A stretch of DNA of 64,000 nucleotides from Rhyacichthys aspro (GCA_036850595.1 CM072160.1:9527906-9591905), one strand, 5' to 3'; shown: positions 12,638 to 24,249, numbered from the stretch's first letter. The notes: a model not told the origin generated them from the sequence alone. Numbers and translations are program-made.

Positions 12638-15600
12638 TGTCCATTCAAATGAATCCATTTTTGTTTTCTGACCCACCATTGCTCATACTTAGAGATCCAG
12701 TGTTTAAAAGATGTAAATTAGATTTATTCATTCAACACATTTCAATCACTAATTTAAAAAGGCAACTGATATCTGTCGTATCACATAACTGTAAAGTATA
12801 GAGAATCACAAAACAATTATTAGAGCTTCGTAAACCAACAGCTTTTCTTTGTCCTCAATATGTCTCACCTTAACCAGGGAAAATAAATTATTATTTTTAC
12901 TTTTCCGTATCACATAAATAAATATATTGCAATGTTTTAGATGTATTTGAAATTAGTTGGGACTTTTTTGTGCAAACTGTAGAGAAGTTACTAAATCCAG
13001 CGTATGGCTTGTGTTAACTACTTGTCCTTTGTCGAGTAGCAGCACTCCTATGGAAATGTGACATTTGCTTTGTTTCTTGCCATCTAATGAGCCATTTAAC
13101 ATTCTGTTGTACACCCTAATTGACTCTTACGCTAACCGGATGGAGGCCCAGGACTCCAAATAATTACTCTCTTTATGAGGCAATGTCTAATGAATTTAAG
13201 TGGCATATTTACCAGTCGGCTGGGTCCACACACAGCTATTAACCAAAGATTATTTCAACTCACATTATAATAGTGTGTCTGCAGATTCTGGACCTAAGCC
13301 ACACAATGATTACAGCTTGGATTTTCAGCTCTGGGTGCAATTTGCAAAATACAACATTTGCCTTTTAATTTCTTTATTTTGATCAAATGAAAAAAAACAT
13401 TACAAAACAGTGTTACGTATGTCCTGCTACTTCCGTACATATGTAACCAGGTGAGCTGAGTTCACCTACAGAGAACAAAAACATGTTTGTAAGTCCAAGT
13501 AACTTGATTATAAACAGTGTCTGTTAATAGTGTCTGTGTCAGTTTGTCTTGATATTTGATGTTCTTGGATTCAAAGCAGCAGATGTGGTATATTGGCTGC
13601 AGCTCATCTCAGTGTGCTTTCTCTCTACCTCAAATGTATGCTGTACCTGAATATCAGCATTGTGTTCATTACCTGAAGCGAACCATAGGCTCATGATTTT
13701 ACAGCTTTGGGGTGAGAGAGTGAGAACATGTTTTTCTTTCCTTTAGCTCTAATGCACTGCCATTATCATAAATAAAGCTGCTAGAAGATATATTCACCTA
13801 TTATTCTCACAAAACTCACAACATCATCCATTCTCTGCCTACAGGATCTATCTGGAACATTCGAACAAAATTGGTAAATAAAGCTGTCAGGCAGCCAAAA
13901 ATATGGACAACAGTCTGACAGTCTCTGAAGGGTCACATGAACGTGTTACTCATTAGACACTATTTCTAAACTCAGTAACCATGAGGAGGTACTTGAAATT
14001 TATCTGACACTGCAACAGGAACAATAAAGCTACAGCCCAGCCATATTAATTGTGACCAAAAACATAAAATATATTTGTGAAACAATCAGGAATTAATTGC
14101 TAAAAGCTGTATTGCTGAAGTCCTTTGTTTTTTGTCAGTCAGTTGAAAACAGTTGTGTGGAGTGTGCATGCTCTCCTGTCAGTGTAGGTATTACTACAGA
14201 AACAGGTTTCTTATGGGTGCAGTAACTCCCTTGAAAAATAAATTGGTCACAGAACAAGCTGATACACTAAATGCAAAAAGAGATTGTCTTTTTCCAAAGT
14301 TCAAAAGAAACTCAGGGAGAGAACTGCTGCACGTACTTAGATGTGTGAAACTATAAAATCCCTCAAGTAAAGCACAAGTAGCACCTCAAGTTACCATAAT
14401 TAAAACATTAGCTTGATAAAAGCTGCTTACTCTTGCCCCTGGCCGGCCCACACAGGTAAAGGCTTCATCAGAATTCTGCTCTGATAAATCACAGATCTGC
14501 TGGCCGGGGCCTGTGAGGCAGTGCTGAGCTGGTCACATTTAGGATCAGCATATCACAGCAATCCCATAAAGTCTTAGCAAAATGTTCACAAACCACAGTG
14601 CTACTTATTCCCTTTGCAGCAGTACACCCAACACACTGCAGATTCAAATCTCTGAGATAATCAGTCCATCAGCTTCCATCTGAGCAGAGTACACGGCATT
14701 CAGAGGTTGATGCAGCACTCTTCAGGTATTTACACAATAACATATATTGACTTCAGTATACCATTTTCTGTCTGAGATCTGTGCATGTTAGATTAAAAAT
14801 AAATCCATTGGTCCACTCCCTGCCATTGGAGAAAGTTTTGTAAGAATCAATGCAGTTTTTATGAAGCAGCAAAAAGACACAAGAGAAAACTTTAACATAA
14901 TTGGTCCAAAATGGATTTTTGGTTGGGAAAAATGTAATTGAATTTGGCAACAGTCATCAACCACAAGCTGCCAACTATACTGTTATTTCTAAATAGTTCA
15001 CAAAATAATTATTTGTCCTCAAATCATGCTGCCATTAATCACAAGGCCAGTTTTATCGTCTGGATTGTTTTGACTATCTTCACAAAATTCTGCAAAACAT
15101 ACACTGTTAAAATGTTTAAACAGTCAAGATCCATGAAGAATAACAGTTGTTGTTACTTTTTAGCACAATATTATTAAAAGAGTACATCATAATGAGCGTT
15201 TGAGAGTCAAAGGCAAAAAAAAAATATATGTAAAGATGTTCAAACATGCAGGCACTGTTTCAAATGAAGCATAAACTTGATATCCATTGACTAACAGCCT
15301 TATGACACTCAAAAAACTGTAAAACATACAGTGATGTATTTTCATTGTCACGTCTCAAAAACAAACAACAATTATTTGATCAAATTAACACGCATAGTTA
15401 ATAAATCACACTCACGGCTGTTATTTTTATTGTAGTTTGATCAATTTTTGCAAATACCTTTAGTGTAAATAATGTCGTGTTATGGGTAAAATACTACAGC
15501 ATGTTTCAGGATCTCCTTGTTAATCTTTGTTCTGGTCCATAAGCCCCGCTCACACGTACACTTGCGTTGAAGTGAACTATTGAAGAGTGATTAATGTGCA

Positions 15601-17447
15601 GAGAAACAGCAGAAACGTCTTGGTCCAAATGCAGCAAGAATGTAATGAACTATTACCCTCTCACTGCCATTTGAGGAGCTTTATCTGCCTTTAAATCTGT
15701 GTGACAAATGACTATACACTACAAAGGCCACACTGCTTCAAAGTCATTTGTGACAAAAAAAAGCAGCAAGGTGCGCAACTGTTTTCATACCTACCCTCCG
15801 CACATGGGCACATGAAGTTACCCCATCCTCTTCATGTTTGGTCGTGTTGGCGCCCTCCAGTTAAAATCTTTGTTGAGGCAAGTGGAGGTAGGTTTTGCTG
15901 ATAGTTAAAACGTATGCATAGGTAGCACTTTTAGCTGGTGAACAATTTTTGTGCATTAAATTTAATAAATGTCTGTGGGCACCGTAAAGATCAAGAAGGT
16001 TTTCATCACCTTAACAAGTTATCATGGAGTCAGTGGTATTTATCAACTCAAGTCTCTCTCCAGATACATTAAGCCGTTTTGTGCCGTGGAGCTGTAGAAC
16101 ACACACATGCAGCACCGCACCTGTAAGGCAGGAGTGAAAAGTCTGATGGCAACTGGACAATCTAGGCATTCCAGGCTTCCTTCCTGGTCTAATTACTCAG
16201 AGGACCTGTCCACTACACCGCTTCAGCACTGACAGAACAGTGACCTTACAGCTCTAGTTTGCCCCCTGGCCTACACGAGGTGGTCCCCAGTGTCACTGCC
16301 AGTCAAGGGGAGGTCAATATGTCCTGCAGTAATAGTTATCAGTTTAGTGTCTCTGAGGGACCATGAATAATCCCCATCATTCACCTCATGGACAGAACAT
16401 ATACCCACGCCAAGCAATGCAGCCTACACTAAGTGCTTATTTGTGCCGTTAAGTCTCTTTTAGTGGAACCAATAAGGGTTTTAGATCAATAAAGACCAGG
16501 TTTCTCATTTCACATCCATTTCACCTAATTACTTATGTCAGTATTTTTTTTTTATACAACCCATTATTTGCTATTAAAAAGAGTCATATTGTAAAGGTGT
16601 TTCTGCAGTCTGGGTAAGAACCTTATAATTATGGGTGTTTATAGAAACTCAACACTGTCTAGAAGCTGTGGTCCCTTTCTGTAATCTGACTCCACAATAT
16701 GTTCATTAGAAGCAAACGTTTAACATACAGTTATGGGAAAAGATTGGTAGTAAGTAAATAAACCACATCAGTCTTCTTTCAGAACACATGATCATATTCT
16801 CACAATGGTTTTGTTTTTATGCATACTGCTACTGACACCAACATCTCAGGTGATCTTAGATATTTGACTGATTTTTATTTTTATATGGTCAAAATGTCAA
16901 GGAAATAAACACAAATCTTCACAAATCTTCAAATGTATTTAAAAGAGCTTTAATCTTTGGGAGTTTCTGTTTACTAAGCTAATCATTTATGCCTGGAACA
17001 TTTAATGACATGAGTTTAAAGCTAAGTTGTGATCTAATCTGGCCTTTCCTACAAAAAGCTCTTTCATGAAAAGCAGTGCTGTGTACCTTCAATTGAGATG
17101 ATTTGATTTGAGTTTTGTCACAGTTAAAAGCAGTCAAGGAGAGCAATATTACCTTCTATGGCTCTATACCCCATTAGGATACACTATTTTTCTTTATAAA
17201 TAAAGACATATGATCCAGTTTTTATAGAAGTGTGGAGCCAGAAAAAAGTGCTAAGAACAGTACAACTAGTGGTTCACACTGAAAACTGAGCAGGGACACG
17301 AAGTCATTAATGTTGGTGGTTGTTAATAGTGACAATCATGTTACAGTTGTCCCTCACTATAACGCGGTTCACCTTTTGCGGCCGTGCTGTTTCACAGATT
17401 TTTTTTAGTGCAATTTTGCATGCTTTTTTTTTGCAGCGCATGAACGT

Positions 17448-17521
17448 GCATTGTGTTCTGCGTCCTGATTGGCTAAGGGAGAACCCACGCATTGTGTTCT
17501 GCGTCCTGATTGGCTAAGGGA
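17448..17521. repeat. 41-bp-period tandem duplication with two inverted CCAAT boxes
   Basis: The block starting GCATTGTGTTCTG at 17448 recurs at 17489. About 33 bases are identical in the two copies, with an 8-base spacer, GAACCCAC. Each copy contains GATTGGCT, which is an inverted CCAAT box of the kind bound by NF-Y. The duplication lies inside the Tigger-like element, upstream of its transposase-like remnant, so it could be part of an old transposon promoter. Promoter function is inference. Confidence 0.85.
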
Positions 17522-17550
17522 CTGTAGACCATTGTCAATCAATCTCCTCC

Positions 17551-17736
17551 GTGTCGTGTCTTCTGTACAGTACAGAATGCGTTAGGCTTGCCAAATTTCG
17601 CAAGCAGTTTGACTCTGAAGAGCTGCAAGTTTTCTCCCCGACAAAACCCACAGTGTCGACGAAATGTTCTGCTCTGACAAAGGCACTTGCGGTCGCATCC
17701 AAAAGGCAGAGGAAGATGCTAAGGTTTGAACTTTGA
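17551..17736 (+). pseudogene. possible N-terminal remnant of a Tigger-type transposase
   Basis: A 61-codon open frame ends in the residues SKRQRKMLRF then a stop. A basic KR..RKML cluster is what I expect near the start of Tigger/pogo transposases, just before the helix-turn-helix DNA-binding domain. The catalytic DDE domain is entirely absent, and a few dozen bases after the stop the sequence passes to what looks like the 3' part of the element. This fits a large internal deletion that kept the first codons only. The match is short and from memory, so the call is tentative. The start codon is not certain, because the frame may begin at a later point. Confidence 0.35.
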
Positions 17737-17767
17737 GAGTGTGTGGTGAGGGGTTTTGCAGCCTTAA

Positions 17768-18656
17768 AGGTCCTATATTATATTATTTTGAACATTATAT
17801 TTTGGATACATGTAGGTTACCATATCACGTTTTGCAACATGAAACACACAATAATGATCTTATACAAGCGGTTTAGATGAGTTCTCATCATGAGTCCAAA
17901 GTGAACGGTCTGATTTGGCGCTGTCACTTTAAGGTTCAGCTCTCCCGTGTTGGCTCCACCCACTCATGACGTCACGCTAGCGCTGCGCTGGAAACAGACT
18001 GAAGTAAACAGTACATCGTAGTAATAACTTTTTCAGCAATGGCTTTGAGAGTAACTGAGCCGTATATCTTCGACCCAGAGTCTGACTCTGAGTTCGAAGA
18101 ACATGAACAAACACAAAGACCTCGAAGGCTTCTACAAGACGTTTCTGCTTGGTAAATGAGAAACAATTTATTGTGTATGTTTCTATGGTGTAGCACGTAG
18201 CATAGCGCGTGTTAACTGCTTCTGTTTATCGGTGCACATGTGGAAATGACCGTACAATGCCTACTGAAGTTGAGAATGTATGCTGCCTGGAGACTCCTAA
18301 GGTAGCTGTTGTGCAGTATATTGAAAGTAAAGTAAAAGTATTGACGGTAAGTAAGCTAACACAGTAGCAGCGATACTTCTTTGTGCGTCTGAGCTGCAGA
18401 GCACGGCACTTGTTGACAGTGCAGGAGAGAGGGGCTGGAGGAGTGTGGAGGAGCACTTCCTGGAGAGGAGTGGTTTACTTCACATATTGATGTCATTGAG
18501 TGAAACAGCTCTGTAGGACTGTAGCTCAAACTAAATAAATTACTCAAACATGCGCGAATGAAACAAAACACAACTTTGGGTATGTGTTTGAGGTAGAAAC
18601 AACGTTAGAACATGGTTAAAAGCTCAGAAAAGTCGATTTAGAATAATATGGGACAT
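17768..18656 (+). mobile_element. 889-bp TTAA-flanked DNA transposon nested in the Tigger-like element
   Basis: Terminal inverted repeats are AGGTCCTATATTAT on the left and, when inverted, ATGTCCCATATTAT on the right, with 12 of 14 positions equal. Exact TTAA copies lie directly outside both ends (17764-17767 and 18657-18660). TTAA duplication is known for the piggyBac and Kolobok superfamilies. The terminal bases do not decide between them, although Kolobok seems likelier given the accessory reading frame. Only a broken accessory frame is found inside and there is no transposase, so the copy cannot move on its own. It inserted into the older Tigger-like copy: deleting it with one TTAA rejoins 'gcagccttaaaacat', which reads as a continuous Tigger-like 3' end. 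Confidence 0.75.
18039..18319 (+). pseudogene. broken two-exon frame resembling the P2X7-like Cys-rich domain
   Basis: Exon 1 (18039-18151) starts at ATG and encodes an acidic stretch including EPYIFDPESDSEFEE, then ends at a good donor, TTG|GTAAAT. The continuation from 18232 completes the split Trp codon and reads WCTCGNDRTMPTEVENVCC followed by LETPK. The order CxCG..., MPTxxExxCC is what I know from the C-terminal Cys-rich ('ballast') domain of P2X7 receptors and from stand-alone 'P2X7-like' proteins that are abundant in fish. Two decay marks are visible. The splice acceptor expected at 18230-18231 is CG rather than AG. The third Cys of the first cluster (CxCGxC) is Asp. The rest of the domain, with its later cysteines, is missing. 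It lies wholly inside the TTAA-flanked element, so it is transposon cargo and not a host gene. The identification is by pattern only. Confidence 0.5.
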
Positions 18657-18755
18657 TTAAAACATATTTAATAATTGTAAAAAATAAAGCTGACTGATTT
18701 CGCCTATTGTGGGTTATTTTTAGAACGTAACCCTGCGATAATCAAGGGACCACTG

Positions 18756-21498
18756 TATTGCTAATTAAAACCATTGTATTGATTTTATTTTTTGCATACA
18801 TTTGTGAAACTATCATAATATATCACAAACTCACATTGCCCTTTTTTTACAGGTATGTGGGTTAATAAAATGCATGGGGGAAAAAAAAAGACTTTATTGT
18901 TTTGAGTATGATAACCTCTCACAGAACCCAAACGGTGACTTAAACATGTCTCAGTTACCATTGAAAAAAAAGTTACAAATAGTTTCTCGAGATGAATCTT
19001 TGACTCGTTATAAATGTAGTGCACATGTTGTCTCTAAAGAGAGTGAAGATTTGTTGTGACTCAGAGGATTCACCTATACCTGCCCCCGATCTGAAGTCCT
19101 GGGTCCCAGCTGCTCCTGGAGTGCTCAAACACAACATCCATCGCTATTTTCCCACGTCGCTGTAAACACCATTCAGCAGCAGCTCCTCTTTGAGCTTGTA
19201 ACTCAAAAGCAAAGCCTCAAAATGAGGTCACTGATGTTTTAGATAAACCAGGCTGTGAGATTCAGTAAGCATCTCTGGAGAGCTGTTTTATTTTGAACTT
19301 GTAATTTCTGCACTTTCTGCATTTTAGTGGTCTGAAAAGAGACACACAGACAGGTAAACAACATCAAGAAAATAATGAAGTATTTAATTTAGCTGACAAT
19401 TAATGGTTCTTTTTGTTTGTAAAATCATATTGACTTTAGTGTGTCTGAAACCAGTGATAAATGTGTTTAATGACTGGCATCAGTGGTTCGGTGTCACAAA
19501 ATTCATTCAACTGTGTTACTTAATTTCTGTTTTGAATAGATGTTTTGATGGTGTGGCAGGTATTTCTGTGGAAAAACTCAGTGTGAAAAATACACTTTTG
19601 AGTGTGTACAGGTTTATGAAATCAACTGATTGCTCTTGAACTTGTGTGCTGTCTGAGTCAAACACATTTTATCTTTTCAAAACACTTTTATTCCAGTGTG
19701 ACCACTTTAATATCAGCTCTTTTCTCTAGCCCCAAATCTTGTCTGTGGAGCAGAGGGAGAAAAAAATTGTTTTGGCAGTACAAGAGACCCACACTGTATG
19801 ATTTTCTTCAATCAGGAAGCAGTACAAAGCCTACCCCTGTTGGGGCGGCACAAAGTCTTGAGCTGCCGTGTGTATTTGCTCCCTGTGCTGAGTTCCCCAC
19901 ATTCATCTCTCTCCCAATACTCACTGTTCATCAAAAATGATTCACTTACTGTTTCCAAGCCAACATGTACAAACTCTTTTCGTTGCACTCTGACCTCTAG
20001 GTTGTTTGGTCAAAACTAATTGGACAGTAAAATCCAATCTACTCAAAAGCGAGGCTAAAGATTATAAATTCCATTAGCATATGGTTTAGGGTGACTGATT
20101 TCAGTGCTGTTTGAACTTCAAATGTCATCTCACCACCAATTACATTCTAAATTACAATTTACCTCAGTTAATTACCTTAATTAATATTCAATGGAACACC
20201 AGCAGGACTCCTACTCAATTTGTTCCAGTTTTAATTTAACATATCATGGCTCATAATCTGCTCATATGTGCATCTCCTTCTCATGGCACTTTAATAATTC
20301 TACATTTTGAATAAAGTGTGTTGAATGTGAGGCATACTGGAGGCTCACCTGGTAGAATATGAACTACATAAATGAGTCATTCACCCTCTGCTTTGGTCTA
20401 TTTTCTCTATTAACAAAGGCAAAAAGGCCAAATAAGTGTGTATCAAGCATCATTGACAACAATAGCCAAAATTTAATCTAGTAATTGGTCTTAATCTATG
20501 TCTACTTTACTGTCTGTTGATCAATGCCAATGTTTATTTTACAGTTTGGAAAAGCTTAAAGATAATTGTGCAAAGCATACAGTTCACAGTAAAAGGTGTG
20601 AGAAAAGTTGAGTTTTAGCTGCAGTATTTTTGCAGGTGATATCAGCCATCAGTTAAAGTTCAGACACTTTAAGAACAGCCATTCTCTCTGGAAATTAGTT
20701 CAAACGAGAACTACTTCCATTTCATGGCTCCCATTTGCCGTCTCTTGTCAGTTCTCTGGACACTGATGCATTTCTCATCTTTCTAAGCCATTGCTTTGGC
20801 AGGTCACTGTGCTGACCTTCAGCGTTACCTCTTCTCCTGCACAAAGGCTTCAGACTGGACCAGGCTTTCTGTTGTATGGCAACATCATTCTGGCTGCAGT
20901 ACGAATGTGTGGTACTGTGTATGGTTGTACTCAACAGTTTGTAGCTCTACTGAGTCCATCAGCACAGATTTATTTTATGTTTCTTTAGATCATTTGTTCA
21001 AGATGCTTCACTGTAGTGATGCTCTAGCTATGTTTTGTCTACTATGGATCATCAGTTTTGTCAGTAACAAAGCTTTTGATTTTTGGTGTCTTACACAGAT
21101 TCATTTACAGTTTGCTGTATCTTACAGGCTGTGGCTTGTGACCATAAAGCAATATGAAATAAAATAATAAAGCACTGCTGCACCCATTTTTTCACTGTAA
21201 CAGTTCTGCTGGTGGAAGTCTAGCCCAGTAATCTATTTAGAAAAGTTTCGGGTGTAGATATTCCAACATTGATGCAACTGGGGTAACACTACTAATAACA
21301 GCACATCAGTAAAAAACAGGGGAAAAAGTCATATGTGTAGTTATGATGTACTCCGGGTACTCTGATTTCCTCCCACCAGGTCTCTGAAATTAGATTTTGT
21401 CTTTCTGAACCATTTTATTGAAATGTTCCAGCCTCACCTTAAACCTTTGATTGAATGATTTCAGAATAGTTTCTCTATAGATGATGTACAACTCTGGT
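18756..21498. other. unique non-coding DNA
   Basis: No gene or transposon is recognised. The frame of 123 codons at 20796-21167 has many Trp, Cys and Phe residues and no domain I know. A high-complexity stretch at 20060-20340 is listed separately as a possible conserved element. Confidence 0.5.
20060..20340. other. possible conserved non-coding element
   Basis: Repeat-free sequence with a tight cluster of ATTA/TAAT homeodomain cores between 20137 and 20187, including GTTAATTACC and TTAATTAATATT. Such clusters are common in developmental enhancers but also arise by chance in AT-rich DNA. There is no alignment to support conservation, so this is a pointer only. Confidence 0.2.
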
Positions 21499-21532
21499 AC
21501 AATAACACCAAACAGAAGTTTGGTGTTATTGT
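21499..21532. repeat. perfect 15-bp inverted repeat with 4-nt loop
   Basis: The arm ACAATAACACCAAAC is followed by AGAA and then its exact reverse complement. Fifteen consecutive pairs with a four-base loop is unusual for unique DNA. It is too short for a microRNA precursor, and no transposon ends are seen around it. Confidence 0.9.
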
Positions 21533-23119
21533 TGGTTCAAAGTGCAGTGCAATGTGACGAAGTTAATGAGTAGAAAGGGGAGCCATTGTACTGCATTGTG
21601 TTTGCTGATACAGGGATCATAAGAACAATCTTCATGGAGTGTTTAAGCACCACTGCTCTCGGCCTTCTGTATCATGCAAGCCCTTAATCCAGCCATTCAC
21701 TTGTCTGAAAATAAGTTTGTTTTTTTGTTAATCTTAATATTTAAACAGCCCATCAACTGTGGAGTACGGGATGTTCATTTGTGGTTTGCCTTGAATACTG
21801 GAGCCTATGTTGCAGGTGCCCATCTCCTCTGACAGGACAGAAAAATGGACACAAAGCATTTTATCAAAGGTCCAATGATCAATGGCAGTTAAGCAAAGTT
21901 GTGCTGATTTAACTATGTCACCACATTCAGCATGTGATGGAAGAGCTGACATTCACAGGTAAATAGGGAAGGTGACAGACGACAGAGAAACGCTCTAGCA
22001 GACAGAACAAAATGGAACCCCATCTCACATAATGCTTGTGAAATGATTTCTCTCTTTCACTTCTGCAACATTCATTTGTTACATACACATTAGACTTGTT
22101 TAGTCTCATACAGGTTACCTGCAAATATGTACAGAAACTATTGCCCTGTCACTTTTTTAAGAATTCTAAATGTACACAAATAAATGTTCAAAAGAAAAAT
22201 GTGACAGTCCAAAACTGAGACAAATCATCCTAATAATCTTGATACGTCCACATTTCCTACACAACACCTATACATGGGATTTTATAATAGAGTTACTGGT
22301 GAATGAATAAATAAATAAGTAAGTGACCAGTAACAATACTATGTTTAAAGATATTTTTGTCAACATTCAAATGTGATTTATGTCACCAAACTTTGACCAG
22401 CTGCCTTGGCCCTCCTTCACATCTGATATATTAAGAAGGATGGCTCTCTATTGGGTGTGATTGTATGTGGAACTCTATCTCATGAAAACCTTATCATCAC
22501 AATGCAGCTGTCACCCGTCTTCTAAATAACCTGCCATCGCTGGAAAAAAAAACAAACGTAAACGCTGGTTTTAAACTGACACAATCCCCATTGAAACGAG
22601 CCAGCTCTGTGTCGCGTGACTAAAATATTATTGCTTTGAGGCGAGCCGCATGATCTGTTCCAGTCACAGAAATGATTGAGGAATCATTGTCCACCTGAGT
22701 ATTCAGACTCGGAGTTGATGCTGTCACTCATGGTCTGTCGCTGTCGATTACACATAGACCCAGAGGAGTGTGAAAATCCATGTCCCATGTGGCAGTGGAT
22801 GGATGTTACGTCCTTGTCCAAAGTCAACCAAGAGCCAGTGTTCTGCCAAGGCTTGTAAGTGAGTGACCCCAGCTAATGCCATTAGGAAGTATCTTCAGTT
22901 TAAAGTAGAAGAAGGAGTCCATGACGTAATGGCATGGCCCCCTCAGAGCCCTAACCCAACATCATAACATTGTAGTGACAGAAGGATTTGAGGAGCATAC
23001 ATAGACAACAAATCAGAGGTTATCTCTCTGTGTTTGGAGCAACCTACCCCTGAGTTCTTTAAAAAACGCAAAAAAAATTGATGATGTTTTAAAGGCAAAG
23101 GGTGGTCACACCATCTGAT
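21533..23119. other. unique non-coding DNA
   Basis: No gene, RNA or transposon is recognised. A short GAATGAATAAATAAATAAG run lies near 22300. Frames are all below 75 codons. Confidence 0.55.
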
Positions 23120-23197
23120 TTCTTCTTCTTCTTCTTCTTCTTCTTCTTCTTCTTCTTCTTCTTCTTCTTCTTCTTCTTCTTCTTCTTCTTCTTCTTC
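23120..23197. repeat. (TTC)26 microsatellite
   Basis: Twenty-six uninterrupted TTC units, which read as GAA on the other strand. This is a pure polypyrimidine/polypurine mirror repeat of 78 bp, so it can form a triplex (H-DNA). The lack of interruptions suggests a recent expansion and length polymorphism. Confidence 0.98.
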
Positions 23198-24249
23198 ATC
23201 AAATGCAACCTTAAATTCTTCTAAAGATCAGAAGCACTTTCTTATGTTGAGAGCTAAGCCAGCTGTCTTTGATGCACCTGTGGCTTATCTCACAGATGAG
23301 CTTCAAATTGTTAAGATGGCGCTCCCCAAGTCATACAATAGTAACTTGCTAGGAATCAGTATTTTTATTTTCTGCTTTCTCTTTAATGTTTGGGATTAAC
23401 AGAAATGAGAAGGATTTGAACGTCTATTCTTCCTGCTATACTCAATAAACACACTGCCGCTGGTCTTCAGAGATATTGTGTAGGAGCACAGAGGAAGCCA
23501 GGCGCACCCACAGGGCCAACATTACTATTAAAGACAGTGCTAGAAAGAGCGACTGCTTTTTGTGTTGGTTTCTTGGGGGCTAAAAGCATCTTCCTGCAGA
23601 ACTACACAGGTCAGCAGGGGCTAAAGCCAGCTTTGCATTTTGAAAAGCGCCTCAGGGAAGATGGGAAGCAGGGATATGTTGACACACAATTCACTTCTCC
23701 ATGGAAGTATTCTTTGTGGAATACTGAAATGCCAGCATAGCACACAATGACTTCTGTTCTTCTATTGCTATTGATGCACATGGTGAATGGCTTTTGGCAC
23801 AAGGAACACAACAGAATGGAAACTGAGAGGTGTTGAAGCTGGCAGCTTGTCTGGAATAAAAGTAATTGTTTGAGAAGCTCAACAGGAACTGGTAAGTAAA
23901 GGAAGGATAATGTGAACACTTTGACAACACTTTGGTGGAGGGTGGCAGCCTTGTTTTTGTGCTTCAAGAGTGCTGAATAAATGATAGCAATTAGAAAGAA
24001 AGCTTTCAAATGCAGATGTTTTCCTTCAAGCAACGTTGTATCCAGAGTTGTTAAAAACATGAAACATGAATGTATTGGCAGTTGAGCACAAATTTGTTAA
24101 TCACATGTGCAAAATAACAACCTGCTTTAATATAAAAATTAGTCCTAAACCCAGTTTGTTGAGTTTGAAACATTTAGCACCTCTCAATGTGTCACCTCAG
24201 TTTTACTCTTACATCTCTCTGACTCCTTCATGAAAGGACATGCATTCAG
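23198..24249. other. unique non-coding DNA
   Basis: No recognised gene. The longest frame in the window lies here on the minus strand (23611-24060, 149 codons). It has no recognised domain or supporting splice structure and overlaps other open frames, so I treat it as chance. Confidence 0.5.

Larger units (their letters stand above)
10573..17343. other. unique non-coding DNA
   Basis: No gene or mobile element is recognised. Overlapping frames at 11664-12150 (139 and 124 codons in different phases) are Cys- and Leu-rich because the DNA is TG/CT-rich. The frame of 146 codons at 12361-12801 has no recognisable domain and includes a His run made by a (CAT)n tract. T-rich runs lie near 12.09-12.12 kb. 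A high-complexity stretch at about 14.43-14.74 kb, containing two CTGGCCGG words, is more GC-rich than its surroundings. Confidence 0.5.
17344..18755. mobile_element. Tigger/pogo-like DNA transposon, non-autonomous, carrying a nested insertion
   Basis: The left end reads CAGTTGTCCCTC and the right end, inverted, reads CAGTGGTCCCTT. Both are followed by matching inner ends: a 'cgcggttcacc' block on the left, and a 'gggttatttttagaacg' block before the right tip. TA dinucleotides sit immediately outside both ends (17342-17343 and 18756-18757), as expected for the Tc1/mariner superfamily. Ends of this type are known from Tigger/pogo elements of vertebrates. Removing the inner TTAA-flanked element and one TTAA copy leaves about 519 bp, far too short for a full transposase, so the copy is non-autonomous. 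The interior before the insertion includes a duplicated 33-bp block and a short transposase-like N-terminal remnant. CpG content is higher than in the surrounding DNA, which is common for less decayed insertions. Confidence 0.8.

Noticed and set aside
12361..12801. Plus-strand frame of 146 codons with a His run
   Set aside because: The His run is only a CAT microsatellite. The rest has no known domain and no supporting signals.
17972..18196. Minus-strand frame of 74 codons inside the TTAA-flanked element
   Set aside because: It is the antisense shadow of the P2X7-like exon.
23611..24060. Longest open frame in the window, minus strand, 149 codons
   Set aside because: No domain, signal or repeat pattern. 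It overlaps other open frames and lacks splice or start context. A frame of this length is expected by chance in 64 kb read in six frames.
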